Assembly: GCA_028281495.1 (NCBI GenBank)
Contig: JANQJU010000029.1
Span: 310,001 to 374,000, forward strand
From: SAR324 cluster bacterium
GTDB lineage: Bacteria; SAR324; NAC60-12
DNA: 64,000 nucleotides
Reading direction: 5' to 3'
Each line of letters begins with the position of its first letter. Position 1 is the stretch's first letter. Below, in pieces: positions 1 to 6,833 of this stretch. The translations under genes and the position numbers were made by a program. The notes under the pieces were generated by a model. It saw only the letters and a program-made list of their open reading frames with translations, searched no databases and was not told the origin of the DNA.

Positions 1-1
1 C

Positions 2-586
2 ATATTGAATGGATACTACGGCTTGCTTCGCGCAGGAACTTTACGGGAAACCAAAACTAAAGTGGAAGTGGATATTGGAGCCAGCGATTTGGGAAATATG
101 ATCGATAACCATTGGAGCATCGTCGATTCCGATACTGCCACGCGGTTGGCTGATCGCATTGTGAGCTTCTTTCCTTATCGCAAGACTCATTACATGGACT
201 GTATTCGAATGGAACGGCAAGTCCAAGAGGTCTACTTTTTCATGAATTTGTTTAAGTTCGGGCGGCTCTCTATCCTTTATCGAGACAATCTTCAGTCTTG
301 GTTTGTTGACGAATACGACCACCCCGATTTTGTATTGAACGCTCAAGAGTTTTATGATCGTCATTATTCCCTCCTACAGCATCCGGATCTGCATGCCAGT
401 ATTGATGAGTTTCTAGGAGACACTCGGATCAATTTAATGGATAAACAGTTGAAAACCAGTTTTTGGTACAACTTCATGAGCACTGGACATGCACAAGCCC
501 TGGACAACAAAGACCGCGAAAATGCCCTCTCTTGGCACTTCAAAGATGCTGTGATGAAAGAGCATGGAAGCAAAGACTACACATGA
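2..586 (+). CDS. C-terminal part of an unknown protein (5' truncated)
   Basis: The reading frame is open from the left edge of the window, so the true start lies upstream. The first possible start in the window is a TTG at position 5 with no ribosome-binding site. About 194 residues are visible, rich in aromatic residues (Tyr, Phe, Trp) and histidine, with no signal peptide, membrane span or motif that I recognise. The stop codon overlaps the ATG of the next gene (ATGA at 583-586), so the two are almost certainly translationally coupled and functionally linked. Function unknown. I am confident only that it is a real gene, because of the long open frame and the coupled overlap. Confidence 0.7.
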   Translation: MLNGYYGLLRAGTLRETKTKVEVDIGASDLGNMIDNHWSIVDSDTATRLADRIVSFFPYRKTHYMDCIRMERQVQEVYFFMNLFKFGRLSILYRDNLQSWFVDEYDHPDFVLNAQEFYDRHYSLLQHPDLHASIDEFLGDTRINLMDKQLKTSFWYNFMSTGHAQALDNKDRENALSWHFKDAVMKEHGSKDYT

Positions 587-2106
587 ATCTCGCAGAACAA
601 ATCCAGAACAATTATAAACTGAATCTCACTCATTCCGATCAGGAAATGTGGGAATCCGTGGCAGCGGAACAACAAGAAGTGTTGCGAAAAAAGCTACTTC
701 GCAAATATGAGATGGCTGCCACCATTCTCAAGGTTTCCAACACGCCTCGAGTTCGCCAAACCTTAGAACAACTCTTAGACCGTCCCATCCAAATTAGCCT
801 CAAAGCTTTCACCCGTTTGTTTGACATGGTTCAGTTCAAAAAGGACGGCTATCTCGACATCCCTTTATTTGACAAATACCATCGACAGGTCATCAACAAA
901 TCGCAGGTGCACCGGCAGATGTTGGATTTGGTGAACCAAGCCAAGGATGAAGGGTTCACAGCAGACGAATTTCAAGATTATTTACGTAGCGGTTTGTTTG
1001 ATAAAGGCATTTATGTGTTGAAGCGGGGACCGAGTGAAGAAGAACTCAAGGCCATGCTCAACGAGATGGAAGCGGATGTCTATACCCGATACGGCTACAT
1101 GTTGTGCCCGCAAGATAAGAATTTCGTGCTACGCAACAAAGTGCGCAACACGCATATCATCAATCAAATCGTCGTACCGAAATATCGTATCGCCCGTGAA
1201 ATTGAAGAGTTGCTCGGTTCTCAATATCTTGATGCCGTGATTCATGAGCAACTTGATCGGGGCCTCAATGATGGCGTGCCGATTCTCAAACGGATTCGTG
1301 CCCTTGCGGAATGGAGACACGACGGATTTTTGAGCGACTTGTTGGTCAAAAAATTTCATTACACCCTGGTTCACGATCTGGATGAATTGGAAGAGTTTTT
1401 TAAATTTCTAGAAAGGATCAGTGAATTCATCAGCAAAGATCGTGGGATTCACTATATGGAGTTAGGGATGTATGAGGTCTTTAATGAAAGCCGGTTCAAG
1501 AAACTGCTCCAGGTAGAGCAAGTGCTTTACGACGTGAGTGACGATTTAGGAGAGAGCGTCCGGGAGTATCTACGAATCATGAATACCCCCGCATCCAGCA
1601 AGTCTTTGATTACCAATGGGCGATTGGCCCAATGTTTCGAAAAATTCGTTCGTTGTCTCGACACGCTATTCAACAACAGCGAATTGCTGAGTATTGAAAA
1701 GCATTTGGAAAAGCTACAAACCTTCCAAAGCGGATTGGTGAAATTGTATGCGGAATTCCGCCAGAAAAACCCCACCTTGCCTGCACAGAAACCTTATAAG
1801 GCAATGGAATCCATCCGTCCATTTGCTCGACTCCAATACAGCATCCAATGCGAAAATCTATTGCGAATGAGCATGGAGGTGGTTCAACACAGTCAAAAAG
1901 AAATCGTCGAATTCAAAGCACCAGAAAAAGTTCGAGCCGTCCCTCTTTTAGAAGCAGCGGAGCGTTTTCAAGATAGAGTGCAGAATATTCGCACAGCATC
2001 AAATTCTCCTAAAGACATGACAGACATTGTGAAGCAACTCGTTCCTTTTGAAACCACCCCCCTGTACGAAATCCAGCAGTATCTGGGAAAAAGCAGTCGA
2101 AAATGA
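583..2106 (+). CDS. large helical protein of unknown function
   Basis: This is a 507-residue protein. I chose the ATG at 583 because it overlaps the preceding stop codon as ATGA; an in-frame ATG at 463 would run deep into the upstream gene. The sequence is charged and predicted almost wholly helical, with no signal peptide, membrane span, nucleotide-binding loop or catalytic motif that I recognise. It is rich in short Leu/Glu/Lys/Arg heptad-like stretches, for example near residues 280-300 and 375-400, which may form coiled coils. It is co-transcribed with the upstream unknown gene and converges on the sirtuin gene, whose stop lies 8 bp beyond its own. Likely cytoplasmic. Function unknown. 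Confidence 0.75.
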   Translation: MNLAEQIQNNYKLNLTHSDQEMWESVAAEQQEVLRKKLLRKYEMAATILKVSNTPRVRQTLEQLLDRPIQISLKAFTRLFDMVQFKKDGYLDIPLFDKYHRQVINKSQVHRQMLDLVNQAKDEGFTADEFQDYLRSGLFDKGIYVLKRGPSEEELKAMLNEMEADVYTRYGYMLCPQDKNFVLRNKVRNTHIINQIVVPKYRIAREIEELLGSQYLDAVIHEQLDRGLNDGVPILKRIRALAEWRHDGFLSDLLVKKFHYTLVHDLDELEEFFKFLERISEFISKDRGIHYMELGMYEVFNESRFKKLLQVEQVLYDVSDDLGESVREYLRIMNTPASSKSLITNGRLAQCFEKFVRCLDTLFNNSELLSIEKHLEKLQTFQSGLVKLYAEFRQKNPTLPAQKPYKAMESIRPFARLQYSIQCENLLRMSMEVVQHSQKEIVEFKAPEKVRAVPLLEAAERFQDRVQNIRTASNSPKDMTDIVKQLVPFETTPLYEIQQYLGKSSRK

Positions 2107-2114
2107 AACTCTTT

Positions 2115-2945
2115 TCAAGCCGCCTCTCGGAAGCATTCCACCAACTCTGGCAACCCTTTACTGCTTGAATGCTGCAAGAAGAAGCCATGCCCTGAAGCCA
2201 ATGCCATCTCGGCGAAACGGTTCCGTTCGATGTCGATATTCACCACATACCCTTCTCGGAGCAATACTTGATTGACCACCAAACTGGGTAAGTTGGTTGC
2301 TCCCGAAGTGCCGACCACAATCAACAATCGGGTCTTTTGGGAGATATCGAGAGAGCTTTCAAAACGATACCATTTCTCATTGTAGCTTTCGTCGAACCAC
2401 AACACATGAGGGCGTACCCAAACGTGACAACGGGGACAACGCAGCAATTCCAGTTCTTCAGCAGTAAGCGAGTCTCCTTTTTCCTTGTCCGTGATGCCCT
2501 TAGGCAGTCGATGGAGATCCTCCGTGCAGCTTTCGGAACAGCGCATGAACTCCAAATTGCCATGAATTTGATAGGTGCGATCAAGAGAATTTCCAGCACG
2601 CAGGTGCAAACCATCCACATTTTGGGTGATGAGCGTGAAGCGGTCGCCCAACCACTCTTCCAAATCTACTAACGCTTGGTGCCCTACATTTGGGGAAGCC
2701 TTTCGGCAAACACTGAGGCGGTATAAATACCATTTCCATACCTCTTCCGGTTGCAATCGAAACATTTCATTCGTTGCCATTTCTTGAGGGTGGTATTCAT
2801 GCGAGCCAATCGTCCAATATCCTTCGGGTCCCCGAAACGTGGGGATGCCGCTTTCAGCAGATATCCCTGCCCCTGTTAAAACGGTCACTGGAGCAGAGGA
2901 GCTAGCAATGGAATGCAGTGCTTTGGTTAACGCTTGATCGATCAT
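2115..2945 (-). CDS. SIR2-family NAD-dependent protein deacylase (class III-type sirtuin)
   Basis: This 276-residue sirtuin would remove acyl groups from protein lysines using NAD+ in the cytoplasm. Visible motifs are the NAD-binding GAGISAESGIPTFRG (residues 25-39), TQNVDGLH (107-114), the catalytic His129 in IHGN, four zinc-ligand cysteines (C136, C140, C170, C173) and VGTSG (211-215). Tyr73 and Arg76 form the YxxR pair that in SIRT5 and CobB accommodates acidic acyl groups, so desuccinylase or demalonylase activity is likely. The start at 2945 has a perfect AGGAGG five bases upstream (2951-2956); the longer frame to 3056 has no such site. The TPR gene lies upstream on the same strand, 148 bp away. 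Confidence 0.93.
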   Translation of the reverse strand: MIDQALTKALHSIASSSAPVTVLTGAGISAESGIPTFRGPEGYWTIGSHEYHPQEMATNEMFRLQPEEVWKWYLYRLSVCRKASPNVGHQALVDLEEWLGDRFTLITQNVDGLHLRAGNSLDRTYQIHGNLEFMRCSESCTEDLHRLPKGITDKEKGDSLTAEELELLRCPRCHVWVRPHVLWFDESYNEKWYRFESSLDISQKTRLLIVVGTSGATNLPSLVVNQVLLREGYVVNIDIERNRFAEMALASGHGFFLQHSSSKGLPELVECFREAA

Positions 2946-3093
2946 AATGCCCTCCTGATTGGCTGAAGATTTCGTTAGAATCACTCTTGTATAACGTGGG
3001 AATTTGATTTCACTAAATAACAGAGTGCTAACGGGGGTGCAACCAACGTCTCTCAATCATTCACAAAATTGAGAAAACACCAGGAGGATGGAT

Positions 3094-3771
3094 TTATTCT
3101 GGAGGGAAATCCCACGGATAAAAAATCGGGGTTTTAGTTTGAGGTTGAATTGTAGTTTTCTCAATATGTATGGCTTCCTGCATATGCTCTTTGGCTTGTC
3201 CAAACCGACGACTGTCTTCCAAAACTTTAGATAAGAAATAATGGGCGTCCTTGTAGTCGGGCTTCATGCGGATGGCTTCTTCCAAGTAATAGGATGCCTG
3301 GAAAAAATCGCGCAACGAGGCATATGTCAAACCCAGATTCATCGCAGCTTGATGAAAGTTTGGTTTGATTTCCAGCGCTTTTTTATAGCATTGGATGGCA
3401 TCATTGAAATTCTGTTGTTCGCGTAAGGCGTTGCCCAAATTGCTATACGGATCTGCAAAATCGCGGTTCAGTGCAACAGCTTCTCGAAAATACCGAATTG
3501 CCGTGTGAATTCGTTTCAAGTCCAAACACGCGGTTCCAGCATTATTCCGATAATTGGCATGTTCGGGATTCAGTTCGATGGCCTTTTGAAGGTATTGCAA
3601 AGACTGTTCGGGTTTTTCTGCTTGGAAATAGATAATGCCTAACATGTTATAGGCTTCGGCGTTGGAAGCATCCATTTTGATGGCTTCTAAAAACATCATC
3701 TCTGCTTGAGGCAACAGACCAAGTTTGTAGTTTTCAATACCGCTTTCAAACGCACTCTGTAAGGCGGTCAT
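3094..3771 (-). CDS. TPR-repeat protein
   Basis: A 225-residue protein made almost entirely of tetratricopeptide repeats. About five or six 34-residue helix pairs carry the usual pattern (for example AYNMLGIIYFQAEKPEQSLQ, then repeats around ANYRNNAGTACLD, ADPYSNLGNALRE and FHQAAMNLGLTY). TPRs form protein-protein interaction scaffolds; no enzymatic domain, signal peptide or membrane span is present. The tail is proline-rich and ends PWDFPPE. I chose the ATG at 3771 because it directly precedes the first repeat and has an AAGGA-type site upstream; the in-frame extension to 3927 has no repeat character. The partner is unknown. The sirtuin gene follows on the same strand. Confidence 0.88.
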   Translation of the reverse strand: MTALQSAFESGIENYKLGLLPQAEMMFLEAIKMDASNAEAYNMLGIIYFQAEKPEQSLQYLQKAIELNPEHANYRNNAGTACLDLKRIHTAIRYFREAVALNRDFADPYSNLGNALREQQNFNDAIQCYKKALEIKPNFHQAAMNLGLTYASLRDFFQASYYLEEAIRMKPDYKDAHYFLSKVLEDSRRFGQAKEHMQEAIHIEKTTIQPQTKTPIFYPWDFPPE

Positions 3772-3967
3772 AATTTTTTCCTTCACTATAAATTGGGGTA
3801 AAACGAGGTGACGTGGTTGCCCCGACATCACCCCTAAGATGTTAGAAACGGAGTCTTTACACTTATGTATCGATGGGGTTCCACCACTACGGCACTTACC
3901 CTGAGGAACCCAATTAGGACGATTCAAGCATATTAAGCAAGCATATTAAATTTATATGCCCTGCCGA

Positions 3968-4600
3968 TCAATTGCGAATCGGAAAATTTCCAACAAGGGC
4001 AATGATGTAGCTGGCCACTTGCACTGGCTGAATGATGCTGAATGGTTCGTCTCCTCCAGCTTCCCCAATTTCGATGGTTCCGGTCATGTTGCCCAAAGAC
4101 ACTTCCACCGCATCCGCAGCCATTGTCGCCCCTTGCGTGGCGGTTTCATAATAGGCTTCAATCGTATTTCCGCCCCCCACAGGCCCCCAATATTTTCCTT
4201 GAGGATTGCCAAACACGGAAACTCCAGTGCTCCCCGGATCTCCGGCATAACACTTTACAATTGCTTGAGACGAGCCTGAGTTGGTGATATCGACTACAGC
4301 CACGTGTCCATGGCTGGGCAAATTCGAATTATCCAAAGTAACAGTATTGGTCCCAAACATCTCACCTTGTCGCCAGGTTGAGGACAGGCCAAGACCTCTT
4401 CCAAAACCGATGGGAACGCGCCCCCGACAATCGGGGAGTTGAAAGGTTGTTCTACCATCACCTCCATAAGTATTAGAAAGTACAGCAAACAACGCAGGAT
4501 TGTCTGAAATGGCGACAGTTTGACCGGAACAAATCGCGTATTCTCGCGGGGCAAAGTTGCCGCCAAACATCATGATCGCACCTATGATATAATCGGGCAT
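3968..4600 (-). CDS. phage tail-collar domain protein (MdpB-type), copy 1
   Basis: A 210-residue member of the 'microcystin-dependent protein' or tail-collar family, related to the tip region of phage tail fibres. The N-terminus carries the family signature FGGNFAP, AICSGQ, NTYGGDGRTTFQLPDCRGR (residues about 13-61); the middle has GPVGGGNTIEAYY; the C-terminus ends in the conserved I-x-x-V/G-x-F-P-x-R-N form. It lacks a classical signal peptide. Three paralogues lie in tandem on this strand, opposite a DUF6916-like gene. The ATG at 4600 is preceded by GAAGGAG. The 50-bp leader is nearly identical to that of copy 3, so the two arose by duplication including the leader. Cellular role is not established for chromosomal copies; adhesion or a contractile-injection tail part are possible. 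Confidence 0.88.
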   Translation of the reverse strand: MPDYIIGAIMMFGGNFAPREYAICSGQTVAISDNPALFAVLSNTYGGDGRTTFQLPDCRGRVPIGFGRGLGLSSTWRQGEMFGTNTVTLDNSNLPSHGHVAVVDITNSGSSQAIVKCYAGDPGSTGVSVFGNPQGKYWGPVGGGNTIEAYYETATQGATMAADAVEVSLGNMTGTIEIGEAGGDEPFSIIQPVQVASYIIALVGNFPIRN

Positions 4601-4723
4601 GAGTCACTCCTTCATAAACGGTGATCAAAATATCTCAGAGGAAGTCTTCCTCCAAAATTCCTGAAAAACGAGAAAGAAGCCCAAATAGGCTCCAGATTGT
4701 AGGCTTTTGAAGTTCTATGTGTT

Positions 4724-5347
4724 TCAGTTGCGCGGAGGGAAAATGCCGTTGGTGCAAATAATAAAATTGATTACCTGGATCGGCTGCATGATCGAAACGG
4801 GTTCTTGGTTACCGATTGGTTGTATCGCAGCGGTTGCAGACAATTTCCCAACGTTCACTTCCACGGCATCGGCTGCCATAGTCCCTGTGGCATTGTCATA
4901 ATACGCATCGATCGTGTTGCCACCTCCAACAGGTCCCCAATAGCGACCTGCTGGGTTACCGAAAATGGGAGTGCTGCCACTCGGATCCGTGGCAAAACAT
5001 TGCACGGTAGCGGGGGCTACGCTTCCAGATCCTAAAGACAATGTCGCGTTATGACTATGGAGCGGCAATTCCTCTGTAGTCAGTGTGACTTCTTCATTTC
5101 CAGATTTCTGACCTATCTCCCAATCGGTCCGTGTGATCTGGTCGGTTCCAAACCCCAAACACATCCGGCCCCGGAAATCCGGTAAAGCAAAAGAAGTACG
5201 CCCATCGCCTCCATAAATGTTTCCAATCACGGCATAGAAGGGTTGATTGTCTGAAATGGGGAGTACTTGCCCTTGGCATATCGCAAAGCCTTCTGGGGCA
5301 AAATTCCCGCCAAAAATGATGATTGCTCCATAATAGAAGTCGTTCAT
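4724..5347 (-). CDS. phage tail-collar domain protein (MdpB-type), copy 2
   Basis: This 207-residue middle paralogue has the same architecture: FGGNFAPEGFAICQGQ near residue 12, the YGGDGRTSFALPDFRGR segment near 45-61, GPVGGGNTIDAYY, and a C-terminus ending FPPRN. I chose the ATG at 5347 (MNDFYYG) because it aligns with the starts of the other two copies and has AGGAG upstream; the longer frame to 5404 would run almost into copy 3. It is the most divergent of the three: its leader differs from the shared leader of copies 1 and 3, and it has slightly different internal loops. It lies 60 bp downstream of copy 3 and is probably in the same transcript. Confidence 0.88.
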   Translation of the reverse strand: MNDFYYGAIIIFGGNFAPEGFAICQGQVLPISDNQPFYAVIGNIYGGDGRTSFALPDFRGRMCLGFGTDQITRTDWEIGQKSGNEEVTLTTEELPLHSHNATLSLGSGSVAPATVQCFATDPSGSTPIFGNPAGRYWGPVGGGNTIDAYYDNATGTMAADAVEVNVGKLSATAAIQPIGNQEPVSIMQPIQVINFIICTNGIFPPRN

Positions 5348-5407
5348 AGTTGCTCCTGGATTAAGGTTTTCCAAATAATTTGAACAGGTTGACTTTCCCA
5401 ACAACCA

Positions 5408-6040
5408 TCAATTTCTCGACGGAAAGATTCCTCGAATACAAATGATGTAATTACTCGCTTGCAACGGCTGCAGAATACCGAACGGTAGGCCGCCCCCCGT
5501 GTTTTCGATTGTCATTGTACCGGAAATTCCACTGATCGAGACTTCCACCGCATCCGAGGCCATCGTAGCACCTGGAGTCGCAACCTCATAATAGGCTTCG
5601 ATGGTATTGCCTCCACCCACAGGCCCCCAATATCTTCCCCCAGGATGTGCAGAGGGGGTAACTCCTGTCGATCCTGGATCGTCCGCGTAACACTTCGTCA
5701 CTGCGCCGGAAGTCCCTGTGGTTGAGATTTGGATGGATGTCGCGTGACTGTGGGCTGGCATCTCGTCGGTTGTCAAGGTTGCGGATTCTTTTCCAAACTT
5801 GAGTCCTTGACGCCAATCCGTGGGCTGCCCCGGCGTTTGTCCAAACCCAACCGGCGCTCGCCCTCTCAAATCGGGAAGTTGAAAGGTGTTGCGGCCATCC
5901 CCTCCGTACATATTGGAAAGGATGGCAAACAAAGCCGAATTGTCCGGAATAGTGAGCGTCTGGCCTTCGCAAATTGCATAATTTCGCGGAGCAAAGTTGC
6001 CGCCAAACAAAACGATTCCTCCTATAATAAAATCTGGCAT
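5408..6040 (-). CDS. phage tail-collar domain protein (MdpB-type), copy 3
   Basis: A 210-residue paralogue and the first gene of the three-gene array. It shows FGGNFAPRNYAICEGQ, the MYGGDGRNTFQLPDLRGRAP segment, GPVGGGNTIEAYY and the C-terminal IFPSRN. It begins at an ATG preceded by GAAGGAGTGACTC, the same leader as copy 1. The family is related to phage tail-fibre collars, but no capsid, baseplate, integrase or lysis gene lies nearby, so I read the array as a chromosomal locus and not a prophage. The 384-bp divergent region upstream probably holds its promoter. Confidence 0.88.
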   Translation of the reverse strand: MPDFIIGGIVLFGGNFAPRNYAICEGQTLTIPDNSALFAILSNMYGGDGRNTFQLPDLRGRAPVGFGQTPGQPTDWRQGLKFGKESATLTTDEMPAHSHATSIQISTTGTSGAVTKCYADDPGSTGVTPSAHPGGRYWGPVGGGNTIEAYYEVATPGATMASDAVEVSISGISGTMTIENTGGGLPFGILQPLQASNYIICIRGIFPSRN

Positions 6041-6424
6041 GAGTCACTCCTTCATAAATGGTGATCAAAACATCCAAGAGGTAGCTTCTCTGGGATACTT
6101 GAAACAACAAAACGGAACCGTAGTCGGCTCCAGAATGAGCCACTTGCTGCCTTCAAGAGCTCGTTCTCTAAACGAAAGAATTGTATTCCAGTCAATAACA
6201 AAGTTGAGGAGGGGACGCAACCGTCAAGAATAAATTCCGTAGAATGAATTGTTTTTTTTGGAAAGTTCGAAAATCAGTCTATCTGTACGGAAATATTAGT
6301 TTTTTTTAAGCCCAAGCTAGCCCCTACCGCTTGTCACTTGAATCCAATAATGCTAACGCGAAATCCTATTCTTTGTACGATAGTACGCAAGGTTTCCCTA
6401 ACTTTTTTATCACCAGGAGGTTCT
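6041..6424. promoter_or_regulatory. divergent intergenic region between tail-collar array and DUF6916-like gene
   Basis: This 384-bp non-coding stretch separates two divergent genes and must contain promoters for both. The first 50 bases (6041-6090) are the shared leader that is also found upstream of tail-collar copy 1 (4601-4650). A/T runs occur at about 6248-6258 and 6299-6307. I could not pick convincing -35/-10 pairs by eye and saw no small ORF with a ribosome-binding site or RNA gene. Confidence 0.5.
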
Positions 6425-6775
6425 ATGACGGCCATTCGAAAGAAGTTCGAAAGTACACTCAATCAAACTTACAAAATTCGTGTTGACGAAAACAATGCAG
6501 TTGAAGTCAAACTGACCAAGATTGATCGTTCTGATCGCTCTGAAAGGTTTGATTGTTTCACACTCATGTTTGAAGTCGCCCCTGGCACCCCCCCACTCCC
6601 AGACAACACGTACCTCCTCGAACACGAAGCCTTCGGGAAACGTCCTACTTTTTTATCTCCCACACCATTAATGGATCCCCGGAATCCGGGCCATTACTAT
6701 TACGAGGCAGTATTCAACATTTTTCTTGAGGATGAAGTGCCCCCGGAATCGGGGGCGCAGAAGGGCGAATCTTAA
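6425..6775 (+). CDS. DUF6916-like small protein
   Basis: A 116-residue protein that I recognise, with moderate confidence, as a DUF6916-type protein. It opens with a 'FESTLNQTYKIRV' segment, followed by a central FDCFTLMFEVAPGTPPLPDNTY block, a LEHEAFG motif and a GHYYYEAVFN strand near the end. Members of this family are often found beside tail-collar (MdpB-type) genes, and here the gene is divergent from three of them. I chose the ATG at 6425 because CAGGAGG lies just upstream; the frame extended to 6338 lacks a site. No signal peptide or membrane span. Function unknown, probably linked to the collar proteins. Confidence 0.72.
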   Translation: MTAIRKKFESTLNQTYKIRVDENNAVEVKLTKIDRSDRSERFDCFTLMFEVAPGTPPLPDNTYLLEHEAFGKRPTFLSPTPLMDPRNPGHYYYEAVFNIFLEDEVPPESGAQKGES

Positions 6776-6784
6776 AAAGGAAAC

Positions 6785-6828
6785 ATCTTAGAAAGGAAGG
6801 ATCTTAGAGAGGAAGGATCTTAGAGAAG
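6785..6828. repeat. 16-bp tandem repeat, about 2.7 copies
   Basis: Units of ATCTTAGAGAGGAAGG (first copy has one substitution) start at 6785, 6801 and 6817. They fill the 58-bp gap between the stop codons of the DUF6916-like gene and the convergent PEP carboxylase gene. The sequence is a tandem duplication, not a hairpin, so it is not an obvious terminator. Confidence 0.9.
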
Positions 6829-6833
6829 CCTGA

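Noticed and set aside
463..582. Upstream ATG for the 507-residue helical protein
   Set aside because: It would overlap the preceding gene by about 120 bp, while the ATGA overlap at 583 is a standard coupled start.
3968..6040. Prophage remnant suggested by tail-collar domains
   Set aside because: No capsid, tail, terminase, lysis or integrase genes and no attachment-like repeats; MdpB-type tail-collar genes occur as chromosomal tandem arrays.
3968..6040. Microcystin connection from the 'microcystin-dependent protein' name, given the nearby NRPS
   Set aside because: The name is historical for the family; no Adda-type PKS genes are visible and the NRPS lies nearly 40 kb away.
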